Notes: generated from the sequence alone by a model not told the origin. A stretch of DNA of 64,000 nt from Lysobacteraceae bacterium NML93-0793 (GCA_002324875.1 NTJG01000007.1:62001-126000), one strand, 5' to 3'. Shown: positions 25,585 to 37,363, counted from the stretch's first letter. A program made the numbers and translations.

Positions 25585-28500
25585 ATGTTCAAGATCATTA
25601 TCGAAACAGCGGTCCGTTTCCGATGGGCCGTGGTCTTCGCCGCGGCGGTCATCGCTGTCTACGGCTTGTTCCAGCTCGGCAGGCTGCCCGTCGATGCGGT
25701 GCCGGACATCACCAACCGGCAGGTGCAGATCAACACCATTGCGCCCGCGCTCGCCCCGGGCCAGATCGAGCGCCAGATCACCTATCCGCTTGAAACCGCG
25801 CTGGCGGGCATCCCCGGACTGACCAGTACGCGCTCGCTCTCGCGCAACGGGTTCTCGCAGGTTACGGCGATCTTTACCGACCAGACCGACATCTACTTCG
25901 CGCGCCAGCAGGTGGCCGAGCGCATGCGCGAGGTGCAGGAGGATCTTCCCGAGGGCGTGACGCCGATGATGTCGCCGGTCACCACGGGCCTCGGCGAGGT
26001 GTTGATGTGGACGGTGGACTACGTGCCGTTCGACCCGGCGAACGTCAGTAAGCCGAACGAGCCCGGCTGGCAGGCCGAAGAGGTCTACCTGACTCCGGAA
26101 GGCAACCGGCTTGCGACGGCACAGGAGCGCGCAACCTACCTGCGAACGGTGCAGGACTGGATCATCGCACCGCAGATGCGCTCCACCGCCGGCCTTGCCG
26201 GTGTCGATACGATCGGCGGCTACGTCAAGGAATACGCCGTCCGCCCGAATGCCGAGCGGCTGGCGGCCTACGGTATCGGCCTGGGCGAGCTGGTGCAGGC
26301 TCTGGAACGCGCCAACGTCCAGGCCGGTGCGGGCATCGTCCAGCGCGCTGGCGAGGGCCTGATCGTTCGCGCAGATGCGCTGGCGCAGACCGTCGACGAT
26401 CTGGCACAGGCGCCGGTCGCCAACCGCGACGGCCTTGTGATCCGCGTCGCGGACGTGGCCAGCGTCGGCATCGGACAGGCGCCACGGCTGGGTGCCGCGA
26501 CGCGGGACGGCCACGAAGCGGTGCTCGGGACGGCGTTGATGATCGCCGGCGGCAACAGCCGCACGGTGGCACTCGCGGCCGCGGAGCGCCTGACCGAAGT
26601 CAACCGCTCACTGCCCCCGGGCATCGTCGCCGAGCCGGTGCTCGACCGGAGCGTGCTGGTCAATTCCACGGTCAGGACGGTAGCCAAGAACCTGACCGAA
26701 GGGGCACTGCTCGTCATCGTGGTGCTGTTTCTGCTGCTGGGCAACATACGGGCGGCGGCGATCACCGCACTGGTGATCCCGCTGTCGTTCCTGTTCGCGG
26801 TGATCGGCATGAACCGCTTCGGGATCAGCGGCAATCTGATGAGCCTGGGCGCACTCGACTTCGGCATCCTCGTCGACGGTGCGGTGATCGTGATCGAGGC
26901 CACCCTGCTCATGCTCGGCCAGAAACGGGCCGAACTGGGACGCGCACTGTCCGCAGGCGAGCGAGTGGGCGTGGCGATCCGGGCAGCACGCAAGATGGTG
27001 CGACCGGCGGCGTTTGGTCAGCTCATCATCCTGCTGGTGTTCGCGCCGATCCTCACGCTGGAGGGCGTGGAGGGCAAGACGTTCCAGCCGATGGCCGCGA
27101 CCTTCATGCTCGCCCTGGTCGGCGCGTTCATTCTCTCTTTCACCTTCGTGCCGGCGATGGCCGCGCTGTTCGTGCGTGATCCCAAGCCCCGGCCCGCGCA
27201 AGCAGCGCCGCGTGACGAAGGCGAGCACGACGGCGAACACGAGACCCGAATCATCCGTTTCGTGCGTGGCAAGGCCGAACCGGTCATCCGCGCTGCGGTG
27301 ATGCGGCCGCGCCGCGTGCTGATCGGGGCGGTCGCCATGCTCGCCATCGGCTTCGCCGCATTCGCTTCGTTGGGCCGGGAATTCATGCCGACCCTCGACG
27401 AGGGCAACTTGGCGATGCAGGCCTTGCGGGTGCCTTCCGCCTCGCTGGAGCAGTCGCTGGCGATGCAACTTGCGCTGGAGAAAGCCATCACCAGCGAGCC
27501 GGAGGTCGAGACGATTTTCACGCGGACAGGCACGGCCGAGGCCGCAATCGATCCGATGCCGGTCAACATCTCCGATAGCGTGATCGTCCTCAAACCAAAA
27601 GCCGAGTGGCCGGACAGGTCGCTCGACAAAGAGGCGCTGCTCGGCCGACTTGAGTCCATTGTCGACAAACAGATCGGCAATGCATTCGAGTTCAGCCAAC
27701 CCATCGAACTACGCTTCAACGAGCTGATTTCCGGCGTGCGTACCGACCTTGCCGTGATGGTGTACGGCGACGACTTCGACGTGCTGCAGCCTGTCGCGGA
27801 ACGCATCTCGGTCCAACTGCGCGGCATCGACGGCGCAGCCGACGTTCGCGTGGAGCAGGTTTCTGGCTTGCCTACGTTGACCGTGCGGGTCGATCATGCG
27901 GCCGCGGCGCAGTACGGCCTGAGCGCGGCGGACATCAGCGAGGCGCTGGCGACTGGCGTTGGTGGTACCACGGCCGGTCAGATCTTCGAGGGCGATCGCC
28001 GCTTCGATGTGGTGGTGCGGTTCGAAGAGGACGCACGCAACGATCCGGCGCAGCTCGCCGCCTTGCCGGTGGTCGCGCCCGACGGCACCGTGGTTCCGCT
28101 GTCCTCGGTCGCGCGCATCGATGTCAGCGAAGGTCCCAACCAGATCAGTCGCAACAACGGCAGCCGCCGCATCGTGGTCCAGGCCAACGTGCGGGGTCGG
28201 GATCTGGGCGGCTTCGTCGAGGAAGCACAGGCTGCCGTTGCGGGCGTTTCCTTGCCCAGCGGCGTCTATCTGGACTGGGGTGGCCAGTTCGAGAACCTGC
28301 AGCGTGCCGAAGCACGTCTGGCTCTGGTGATCCCCATTGTGTTCCTGATGATCGGCAGCCTGCTCTACATGGCACTCGGGTCGATCCGCGAGGCAGCGCT
28401 GGTGTTCCTCTGCGTGCCGCTGGCGCTGGTCGGCGGCGTCCTGGCACTGCTGGTGCGCGGCATGCCGTTTTCGGTGACGGCGGCGGTGGGCTTCATCGCC

Positions 28501-28818
28501 GTCTCCGGTGTTGCCACGCTCAACGGCCTGGTTCTGATGCAGGCCATCCACGAACGGCTCGAGGCTGGAGATGCGCCACTGGAAGCGGCGACCACCGGCG
28601 CCGCCAACCGTCTGCGCGCCGTGCTCACGACGGCGCTGGTGGCCATCGTCGGCTTCATTCCAATGGCGATCGCGGTCGGTGCCGGCGCCGAAGTGCAGAA
28701 GCCGCTGGCCACCGTCGTCATCGGCGGGCTGATCACGGCGACCGTGCTGACGCTGCTGGTGCTGCCCACCTTCGCGGCGCGGGCCATCGCGCATCGTCCG
28801 AAGCGGCACGCGACATGA
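25585..28818 (+). CDS. czcA: CzcA-type heavy-metal RND exporter
   Basis: This 1077-aa RND proton/metal antiporter of the inner membrane expels Co, Zn or Cd through CzcBC. It has twelve membrane segments and two large periplasmic loops. The TM4 signature LDFGILVDGAVIVIE, with D425, is close to the HME1 (Zn/Co/Cd) class rather than the Cu/Ag class. LGREFMPTLDEGNLAMQ is a further family motif. It follows czcB by 9 bp and overlaps the next gene by 4 bp (ATGA). It appears complete. A paralogue is at 59491-62700. Confidence 0.93.
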   Translation: MFKIIIETAVRFRWAVVFAAAVIAVYGLFQLGRLPVDAVPDITNRQVQINTIAPALAPGQIERQITYPLETALAGIPGLTSTRSLSRNGFSQVTAIFTDQTDIYFARQQVAERMREVQEDLPEGVTPMMSPVTTGLGEVLMWTVDYVPFDPANVSKPNEPGWQAEEVYLTPEGNRLATAQERATYLRTVQDWIIAPQMRSTAGLAGVDTIGGYVKEYAVRPNAERLAAYGIGLGELVQALERANVQAGAGIVQRAGEGLIVRADALAQTVDDLAQAPVANRDGLVIRVADVASVGIGQAPRLGAATRDGHEAVLGTALMIAGGNSRTVALAAAERLTEVNRSLPPGIVAEPVLDRSVLVNSTVRTVAKNLTEGALLVIVVLFLLLGNIRAAAITALVIPLSFLFAVIGMNRFGISGNLMSLGALDFGILVDGAVIVIEATLLMLGQKRAELGRALSAGERVGVAIRAARKMVRPAAFGQLIILLVFAPILTLEGVEGKTFQPMAATFMLALVGAFILSFTFVPAMAALFVRDPKPRPAQAAPRDEGEHDGEHETRIIRFVRGKAEPVIRAAVMRPRRVLIGAVAMLAIGFAAFASLGREFMPTLDEGNLAMQALRVPSASLEQSLAMQLALEKAITSEPEVETIFTRTGTAEAAIDPMPVNISDSVIVLKPKAEWPDRSLDKEALLGRLESIVDKQIGNAFEFSQPIELRFNELISGVRTDLAVMVYGDDFDVLQPVAERISVQLRGIDGAADVRVEQVSGLPTLTVRVDHAAAAQYGLSAADISEALATGVGGTTAGQIFEGDRRFDVVVRFEEDARNDPAQLAALPVVAPDGTVVPLSSVARIDVSEGPNQISRNNGSRRIVVQANVRGRDLGGFVEEAQAAVAGVSLPSGVYLDWGGQFENLQRAEARLALVIPIVFLMIGSLLYMALGSIREAALVFLCVPLALVGGVLALLVRGMPFSVTAAVGFIAVSGVATLNGLVLMQAIHERLEAGDAPLEAATTGAANRLRAVLTTALVAIVGFIPMAIAVGAGAEVQKPLATVVIGGLITATVLTLLVLPTFAARAIAHRPKRHAT

Positions 28819-29399
28819 CCCCGAATCTGGCCCGGCAAAGGAGTGTTCTACGGCAGGTCTTGCTGTGGAACCTCGCGCTGTTCGCAGGACTGGGAGTGGC
28901 GGGCTGGGTGGCCGATTCCAGCGCGCTGCTCGCCAATGCCCTCGACAACGGTTCGGACGCAGCCGTCTATCTGCTGAGCTACCTTGCCCTCGAGCGCCGA
29001 CCCGCCTGGAAGCGGAGAGCGGCGAACGTGTCGGGGGTCCTTCTGTTGATCTTCGCGGGTATGGTGCTGGCGGACGTGGTCCGGCGATGGATGTATGGGG
29101 CCGAGCCGCTCGGCCCCGTCATGATCGGACTGGCGCTCGTCGCCGGAGCCATCAATCTGTGGTGCCTGGTGCTGCTGCGCCGCCTCCGTTCCGACGACGT
29201 GAACATGAAGGCGGCCGAAACCTTCAGCTTCAACGACTTCATTTCGAATGGCGGCGTAGTCGTGGCGGGTGTTCTGGTGCTCTGGCTCGGTTCGTCCTGG
29301 CCGGATCTGGTGGCGGGTGCATTGATTGCTGGTGTCGCGTTCAAAGGCGGCATCGAGATCCTGCAAAGCGTCCACGAAGACAAGCGATCCGATGGATAG
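28815..29399 (+). CDS. Short CDF-like cation transporter linked to czcA
   Basis: This 194-aa membrane protein has about five or six hydrophobic segments and resembles the transmembrane half of cation diffusion facilitators. LLANALDNGSDAAVYLL carries the Asn/Asp pair of the metal site, and ETFSFNDFISNGGVVVAG resembles TM5. It lacks the usual cytoplasmic C-terminal domain. It overlaps czcA by ATGA. A homologue sits next to the other czcA (58896-59489), so it belongs to the czc module, probably moving metal from cytoplasm to periplasm for CzcCBA to expel. Confidence 0.75.
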   Translation: MTPNLARQRSVLRQVLLWNLALFAGLGVAGWVADSSALLANALDNGSDAAVYLLSYLALERRPAWKRRAANVSGVLLLIFAGMVLADVVRRWMYGAEPLGPVMIGLALVAGAINLWCLVLLRRLRSDDVNMKAAETFSFNDFISNGGVVVAGVLVLWLGSSWPDLVAGALIAGVAFKGGIEILQSVHEDKRSDG

Positions 29400-29489
29400 A
29401 GTTCGGCTGCGCCGTCGTTGCCTGCCGACGGGTGTATGCACAAAACGCTTGCGCAGGCAAGACACCAGCCCTGGAATCGAGGGAGAACG

Positions 29490-31988
29490 ATGATGACCGG
29501 GAAGCTCCGCATCGACCTGCAGATCCTGCTACCGCAGGTGCCGGACGAGTCCGACGCCTGCGTCAGGCGGCTGATCCACGATTTGGAAAGCCGCGATGGC
29601 ATTGTGCAGGTGCACTTGCGCCCGGGATCGGACGGCACGCCGACGCAGTTGTGCGTCCACCATGACCCGGACGTCGTGCCACTCGCCCGCATCCGCGAGG
29701 TGGTCGAGCGTGCCGGCGCGGCGATCAGCGAACGCTACGGTCATGCCCTGTGGGAAGTGAAGGGCATTGGCCACCAGCGTCGTGCGCGCACCGTCGGCGA
29801 GCAACTCAGGTCGCTCGAGGGTGTGCTGGAAGCCGAGGCCAGTGCGGCGGGCATCGTCCATGTCGAGTTCGACCGCCGAGAGGTGTCCGAAGCGCGCATC
29901 CTGAAGGTGTTGGCCGGCATGCAGGTCGTTCCGGTCAGGACCCCGGGTGAGGATCAACCTGCACATGGAGGAGATGACGTGCGCCACGCGCACCGCGAGG
30001 GCGGTGACCATGTCCACGGCACGGGTGGCGGGGCGCACGCACATGGGGGGCTACTGGGCCCGAACACCGAGCCGATCTTTGCGCTGACCTGCGGCACCTT
30101 GCTGCTCGCCGGCTTCCTGGTGGACAAGTTTGTTGCTGGCGCGCCCGCCTGGCTGCCGTTGGCCTGTTATGTCGCGGCGTACTTTTTTGGCGGCTTCTAC
30201 ACGCTGCGCGAGGCGTTCGACAACCTGCGCCTGAAGCGTTTCGAGATCGACACGTTGATGTTGGTGGCGGCGGCAGGCGCGGCCGCGCTCGGCTCGTGGG
30301 CCGAGGGCGCGTTGCTGTTGTTTCTGTTCAGTCTCGGACACGCCCTGGAGCATTACGCGATGGGCCGGGCGAAGCGCGCCATCGAGGCCCTGGCCGAACT
30401 CGCCCCGCCCACCGCGACCGTACGACGCGACGGCCGGATCCAGGAGATCGCGGTCGAAGAACTGCTGGTTGGCGATGTGGCTCTGGTCAAGCCGAACGAA
30501 CGCCTGCCCGCCGACGGCTTTCTCGTACTCGGCACCTCCAGCGTGAATCAGGCGCCGGTGACCGGCGAGAGCATCCCGGTCGACAAGCGGCCCGTGGATG
30601 ATCCCGCGACCGCGCGCACCCGACCGGATAGCGTGGATGCGGCCTCGCGGGTGTTCGCGGGGACGATCAACGGCAGCGGCGCCATCGAGGTGGAGGTCAC
30701 GCGCAAGTCCACCGATTCGGCCTTGGCGCGCGTGGTCCAGATGGTCAGCGAGGCCGAGACACGTAAGTCGCCGACCCAGCGCTTCACCGACCGGTTCGAG
30801 CGCATCTTCGTACCTGCGGTGCTGGTCTTGGCCTTCCTGCTGCTGTTCGCGTGGGTAGTCGTCGACGAACCCTTTCGCGACAGCTTCTACCGCGCGATGG
30901 CGGTGCTGGTGGCCGCCAGTCCCTGCGCGCTGGCCATTGCGACGCCCAGCGCGGTGCTGTCAGGCATTGCCCGCGCGGCCCGCGGTGGTGTGCTGATCAA
31001 GGGCGGCGCGCCTTTGGAAGAACTCGGTTCGCTCAGCGCGATGGCCTTCGACAAGACGGGCACCCTGACCGAAGGGCGTCCGCGCATCACCGATGTCATC
31101 CCCGTTGACGAAGTAACGGAAGAGGAACTGCTCACCGTTGCAACCGCAGTCGAATCGCTCAGCGACCATCCGCTGGCCGCAGCGATCGCCCGGGATGGCC
31201 GCGAGCGACTCGGCGGACGTGAGATCCCCTCTGCCAGCGACCTCGAAAACCTGGTCGGACGGGGCGTCACCGCCACCTTCGACAGTGAGACGGTGTGGAT
31301 TGGCAAGGCCGAGATGTTCGGCACCGAAGGCGTCGCTCCGCTGGGGGAATCGGCGGCTGCCGCCATCGCACAACTTCGCGCTGCAGGGCGCACCTCGATG
31401 GTCGTCAGGCAGGGGTCGCGCGATCTCGGGGCCATCGGCCTGCTCGATACCGCGCGGGCGGGTGCGCCTGAAGCGCTGAAGGCACTGCGTGAACTCGGCA
31501 TCACCCGCATGATCATGATCTCCGGCGACCACCAACGGGTCGCCGAGGCGATCGCCTCGGAAGTCGGCCTTGATGAAGCCTGGGGCGACCTGATGCCCGA
31601 GGACAAGGTTGAGGCCATACGCAAGCTGCGCGCGCAGGACAAGGTCGCGATGGTGGGTGACGGCGTCAACGACGCGCCGGCGATGGCCAGCGCCACGGTC
31701 GGCATCGCGATGGGCGCCGCTGGTTCGGATGTCGCACTGGAGACCGCGGATGTCGCGCTGATGGCCGACGACCTCCGCCACCTGCCATTTGCGGTGGACT
31801 TGAGCCGTCACACGCGCAAGGTGATCCGTCAGAACGTGTTCGTCAGCCTGGGCATTGTCGCATTCCTCGTGCCGGCAACGATCCTGGGCTTGGGGATCGG
31901 ACCAGCAGTCGCTATCCACGAAGGATCCACCTTGCTCGTGGTGTTCAATGCGCTACGTCTGTTGGCGTACCGAAGCCACGTTGGCTAG
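29490..31988 (+). CDS. P1B-4-type metal-exporting ATPase (CzcP/CoaT-like)
   Basis: This 832-aa P-type ATPase exports divalent metal from the cytoplasm. Residues 1 to about 150 hold two divergent ferredoxin-like modules without CxxC. A histidine-rich linker follows (HAHREGGDHVHGTGGGAHAHG). The transport site is SPC (477-479) rather than CPC, and the HEGST motif at about 810 is typical of the P1B-4 group, which handles Co, Zn, Cd or Fe. The phosphorylated Asp521 is in DKTGT, and the hinge is GDGVND. The start at ATG 29490 has GGGAG upstream. It is the last gene of the transposon's czc block and apparently intact. Confidence 0.9.
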   Translation: MMTGKLRIDLQILLPQVPDESDACVRRLIHDLESRDGIVQVHLRPGSDGTPTQLCVHHDPDVVPLARIREVVERAGAAISERYGHALWEVKGIGHQRRARTVGEQLRSLEGVLEAEASAAGIVHVEFDRREVSEARILKVLAGMQVVPVRTPGEDQPAHGGDDVRHAHREGGDHVHGTGGGAHAHGGLLGPNTEPIFALTCGTLLLAGFLVDKFVAGAPAWLPLACYVAAYFFGGFYTLREAFDNLRLKRFEIDTLMLVAAAGAAALGSWAEGALLLFLFSLGHALEHYAMGRAKRAIEALAELAPPTATVRRDGRIQEIAVEELLVGDVALVKPNERLPADGFLVLGTSSVNQAPVTGESIPVDKRPVDDPATARTRPDSVDAASRVFAGTINGSGAIEVEVTRKSTDSALARVVQMVSEAETRKSPTQRFTDRFERIFVPAVLVLAFLLLFAWVVVDEPFRDSFYRAMAVLVAASPCALAIATPSAVLSGIARAARGGVLIKGGAPLEELGSLSAMAFDKTGTLTEGRPRITDVIPVDEVTEEELLTVATAVESLSDHPLAAAIARDGRERLGGREIPSASDLENLVGRGVTATFDSETVWIGKAEMFGTEGVAPLGESAAAAIAQLRAAGRTSMVVRQGSRDLGAIGLLDTARAGAPEALKALRELGITRMIMISGDHQRVAEAIASEVGLDEAWGDLMPEDKVEAIRKLRAQDKVAMVGDGVNDAPAMASATVGIAMGAAGSDVALETADVALMADDLRHLPFAVDLSRHTRKVIRQNVFVSLGIVAFLVPATILGLGIGPAVAIHEGSTLLVVFNALRLLAYRSHVG

Positions 31989-32240
31989 ACACGGCAGGGC
32001 TCATGAAGAGAGCCTGCGCGCCCTTGACCGCTTTTGCTTCTCGTCAGCACGCTGCCGGCCATGATTCTGACAACCGGAAATGCAGCGCTTACCGTGCGCT
32101 AGCACGTGGCGGCACATTCCAGTTTCGTACTGAATGACACCCCTTGGTGCAGGTCTCAGGCAGCTGACACGGGATAAACCACTATTATCCCGCTTAAAAG
32201 CACGGTCAAATTACCGCTCGTTCCGTATTTTGATTAGTAT

Positions 32241-32270
32241 GTAATTACGTGGTATGTAATACATTACGAA
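32241..32270. promoter_or_regulatory. AT-rich palindromes upstream of the KfrA-like gene
   Basis: GTAATTAC (32241-32248) and ATGTA-A-TACAT (32254-32264) are perfect palindromes in an AT-rich island, followed by CGAAATAG. KfrA proteins repress their own promoters through inverted repeats. Related AT-rich palindromes occur at 42510-42537 and 44215-44243. A recombination (res) role is also possible. Confidence 0.5.
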
Positions 32271-32286
32271 ATAGTCGGAGGGCGCG

Positions 32287-33327
32287 ATGGCACGCGGCGG
32301 CCTGTACAAGAGCGACATCCAGAAGGCCCGCGATACGCTGCGGGCGCAGGGCAAGCACCCGTCGGTGGACGCCGTGCGAGTGGCGCTGGGCAACACCGGC
32401 TCCAAGACCACGATCCACCGCTATCTGAAAGAGTTGGAGGAAGAGGAAGGGCAAGGCCTTGGCGCCAAAGTCGCAGTCAGCGATGCATTGCAGGATCTCG
32501 TCGGCCGGCTCTCCGGGCGCCTGCACGAGGAGGCCGAGGCGGTCGTCGTCGAGGCTCGTCAGCGCTTCGAGGTGCAACTGCAGGAGCGCAGCCAGGCGCT
32601 GGAGCGTGCCCAGCAGGAAGCGGCCGCGCTGGGCGCCCAGCTTCAGCGCGTTGAAACCGCCTTGCACGAGGAAAAAACCGTGCACGCCGCTACCCAGCAG
32701 GCCTTGGCCGAACGGGTGACGGAGGTCGCGCAGCTCAGCGAACGCATCGCTGGCCTGACCACACGGCTGACAGAGCACGAGGCACACGCGCAGTCACTGG
32801 AACAGAAGCACCAGCACGCCCGCGAGGCGCTGGAGCACTACCGGACCTCGGTAAAGGAGCAGCGCGAGCAGGAGCAACGCCGCCACGAGCACCAGGTGCA
32901 GGAGCTGCAGGTCGCGCTGCGTCAGGCCAACGAAGCGCTGACCGCCAAAAACCACGAGCTGGTGCAGCTCAACCGCGACAACGGGCAGTGGCTGGAGCGT
33001 CACACCCGCCTGGAGCGGGAGCTGGCGCAGATGCGTCAGGCAGCGGACGAGCAGCGGAAGGAACTAGACGCGCTGCGGCTTACAGCTGCCGAGCACCAGG
33101 CCCTGCAGACCCGCTGGGCGCAAGATACCCAGACGCTGGAAGCCGCACGGGTGGAATTGGCCAGTGCTCGCGCCGATCTAACGAAGGAGCGGGAGCGTCG
33201 CGAACAGGCAGAGGCCGAGGCGTTGCGGGCCGACGTGCGTATGACCACGCTGGAGCAGTTGCTGGCGCAACTGCGACCCGATCGCGCTGACGGAACTAGC
33301 GCCCAAAAAAATCCGGCAACCAAATGA
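32287..33327 (+). CDS. KfrA/TnpT-like coiled-coil DNA-binding protein
   Basis: This 346-aa protein has an N-terminal KfrA-type winged-helix domain (residues about 8-50: KARDTLRAQGKHPSVDAVRV, then GSKTTIHRYLKEL). A continuous coiled coil of about 270 residues, rich in E, Q, R and A, follows. In the Tn4651 subgroup a protein of this build, TnpT, assists the tyrosine recombinase at the res site. Here it stands alone at the right end, 11 kb from the recombinase, with GGAG before its ATG. An unlinked frameshifted relative is at 43203-44133. A plasmid-partition-like role is the alternative. Confidence 0.8.
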   Translation: MARGGLYKSDIQKARDTLRAQGKHPSVDAVRVALGNTGSKTTIHRYLKELEEEEGQGLGAKVAVSDALQDLVGRLSGRLHEEAEAVVVEARQRFEVQLQERSQALERAQQEAAALGAQLQRVETALHEEKTVHAATQQALAERVTEVAQLSERIAGLTTRLTEHEAHAQSLEQKHQHAREALEHYRTSVKEQREQEQRRHEHQVQELQVALRQANEALTAKNHELVQLNRDNGQWLERHTRLERELAQMRQAADEQRKELDALRLTAAEHQALQTRWAQDTQTLEAARVELASARADLTKERERREQAEAEALRADVRMTTLEQLLAQLRPDRADGTSAQKNPATK

Positions 33328-33351
33328 ATCTACAAGGGAAAACAGATTGTA

Positions 33352-33385
33352 TGGGGCATTTTTACACGTATCTCGGCTGAACCCC
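33352..33385 (-). repeat. Right terminal inverted repeat of the transposon
   Basis: Read on the minus strand from 33385 it begins GGGGTTCAGCCGAGATACGT and ends with CCCCA, matching the left repeat at 32 of 34 positions. The flanking bases are ACACC. Confidence 0.95.
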
Positions 33386-33390
33386 ACACC
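33386..33390. repeat. Target site duplication, right copy (ACACC)
   Basis: This is identical to the five bases at 16066-16070 on the other side of the transposon. Confidence 0.95.
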
Positions 33391-33915
33391 GGCGCGGCGC
33401 ACAACGCCTGCACCCGTGAGAACTGGCTGGCGTTTCGACTGGACGCGGACGACCGCTATCGCTTTCTGGGTGAGCGGGGCTATTTTCTGCTCGAGCACGC
33501 AGTCGGCGACGCGCCTGTGGACGCGGATCTCCATGCGGAGATGCAGGCGCACTACGCGGTGCAGCAGGCCAGTTACGAGGCGTCGATCCAACGCTACCGC
33601 CGCTATGGCGTGCCGACCTATCCCGATGCGGACGATCCACTCACGCGCAGTGACTGGGACAACGGCTGCGTGCTCCAGCAGCTGGGCGGGACCACCGGTT
33701 ACGGCAACTGGACCGACTGCCCCACGGAGCCCGACGCGTTCGTCATGGACACGGCTGATTCCGACAACGTGTTTCCGCGCATGCGCGACGGGCGGCCGTT
33801 CCGCTTCATCGCATCCACGGCCGGCTATCCCTGGCAGGAGACCGGCGCCGACAGCATCCTGCTGTTCTACGAGCCCGAGTCGCGCACCGTGCTGCTCACC
33901 TTCGACTGGACCTGA
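33391..33915 (+). pseudogene. Conserved hypothetical gene, 3' part, split by the transposon
   Basis: This piece encodes 174 residues in the same frame as the left piece (15864-16070). It starts GAAHNACTRENWLAFRL and ends FDWT before the stop at 33915. It contains a YPDADDPLTRSDWDNGC segment and a GGTTGYGNWTDCP segment that look conserved, plus a C-terminal beta-rich part. Start codons exist within it (for example ATG 33517), but the N-terminal 69 residues are lost, so it is probably non-functional. No function is recognised. It converges with the mscS-type gene. Confidence 0.85.
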
Positions 33916-33960
33916 CGGCGGGTCGCCAAGCGCGCAGCGTGCCGCGCGCTCGCGCTCGCC

Positions 33961-34851
33961 TCACGCGGCCGCGTCGCGCTGCGGTTCGCGCAGCGTCTGT
34001 ACCGGCGCCGGCGCGGGCAGCGACGTGCGCTGGCCGTCCTGGTCGTAGAGGTACACGTGTGTGTCGCGCTGGGGATACGGAATGTTGATGCCGGCCGCGT
34101 CGTAGGCCACCTTGATGCGCTCGAGCAGCGTGGTCTTGGTGCCGAACCAGTCGGACGATCTGACGAAGCAGCGGATGCCCAGATTCACCGCGTTGTCGCC
34201 GAGTTCGTACACCACCACGTCGGCACCCGGTTCGTCGAGCACACGCGCATCCGCGCGCACCTGCTCGAGGGCCACACGGCGCGCGGTCTCGATGTCGTCG
34301 CCGTAGCCGATGCCGATCACCAGCTCGACGCGGCGGATGCCCTGGGTGGTGAGGTTGGTGATGACGGCCGAGGTGATCAGGTTGTTGGGAATGGTGTGGA
34401 GCTGCTTGTCCGGACCTTCCAGCACGCTCTGGAAGATGCGCACCTCGCGCACGGTGCCGGTCTGGCCCGCGGCCGTAATCACGTCGCCGACATGGAAGGG
34501 ACGCAGCGTCACCAGCATCACGCCGGAGGCGATGTTGGACAGGGAATCCTTGAGCGCCAGACCGATGGCGAGACCGGCCGTGCCGATCACCGCGAGCAGC
34601 GGCGCGGTCTGGACGCCCAGCGTGCCGAGGGCCACGACGACCACGATCACGACGGCGGCGATGTAGGCCACGTTGCGCAGGAAATTGCCCAGCATCGGGT
34701 CGAAGCCGAAGCGGGTGAGGGTGCTCGGCACCATTCCGGTCAGTCGCCGTGCGAGCCACAGGCCGATCACCAGCACCGCCGCTGCCTTCAGCAGCGTGGG
34801 ACCCCACAGCACCAGCAGCTGGTTCCAGTGCACGTTCTCGAATTGCAACAC
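33961..34851 (-). CDS. MscS-family mechanosensitive channel
   Basis: This 296-aa inner-membrane protein has three N-terminal hydrophobic segments. The last is the glycine/alanine-rich pore helix (LLAVIGTAGLAIGLALKDS). A beta domain and the cytoplasmic alpha/beta domain follow (PFHVGDVI, TIPNNLI). It opens under membrane tension to release solutes on hypo-osmotic shock. I chose GTG 34851, which has GGAG 9 nt upstream; the longer frame adds a basic stretch without homology. A hairpin terminator for ppsA lies just upstream. Confidence 0.88.
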   Translation of the reverse strand: MLQFENVHWNQLLVLWGPTLLKAAAVLVIGLWLARRLTGMVPSTLTRFGFDPMLGNFLRNVAYIAAVVIVVVVALGTLGVQTAPLLAVIGTAGLAIGLALKDSLSNIASGVMLVTLRPFHVGDVITAAGQTGTVREVRIFQSVLEGPDKQLHTIPNNLITSAVITNLTTQGIRRVELVIGIGYGDDIETARRVALEQVRADARVLDEPGADVVVYELGDNAVNLGIRCFVRSSDWFGTKTTLLERIKVAYDAAGINIPYPQRDTHVYLYDQDGQRTSLPAPAPVQTLREPQRDAAA

Positions 34852-34911
34852 GGCCGTTCTCCGTCGATGGGTTGGCGGCGGGCCTGCGCGACGCGACCCG
34901 GACAAACACGA

Positions 34912-34931
34912 AGCCCCGCCGGAGCGGGGCT
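34912..34931 (-). terminator. ppsA terminator hairpin
   Basis: An 8-bp stem AGCCCCGC/GCGGGGCT with a tetraloop lies 48 bp after the ppsA stop and ahead of the mscS-type gene. A short T-containing run (TCGTGTTTG) follows on the minus strand. Confidence 0.7.
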
Positions 34932-34978
34932 CGTAGACCGCATCACATTGACCGACGCGGCATTAAGGGCACGTCGTC

Positions 34979-37363
<2,385 letters not shown>

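Larger units (their letters stand above)
16071..33385. mobile_element. Complete 17.3-kb Tn3-family heavy-metal resistance transposon
   Basis: This element of 17,315 bp is bounded by near-identical 34-bp inverted repeats starting GGGGTTCAGCCGAGATAC and flanked by 5-bp ACACC duplications. It carries a merR-merT-merP-GDCCVxC module, a Tn3-type tnpA and a tyrosine recombinase. It also carries a MerR-regulated czc block with a P1B-4 ATPase, and a KfrA/TnpT-like gene at the right end. A tyrosine recombinase plus a coiled-coil TnpT-like protein points to the Tn4651 subgroup. The intact ends, duplication, transposase and target gene suggest a recent insertion that may still be mobile. It has split the gene downstream of orn. 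Confidence 0.93.

Noticed and set aside
33517-33915. A stand-alone 132-aa gene to the right of the transposon
   Set aside because: The reading frame continues upstream to the exact transposon junction and joins in frame with the piece at 15864-16070, so it is the 3' part of a split gene.
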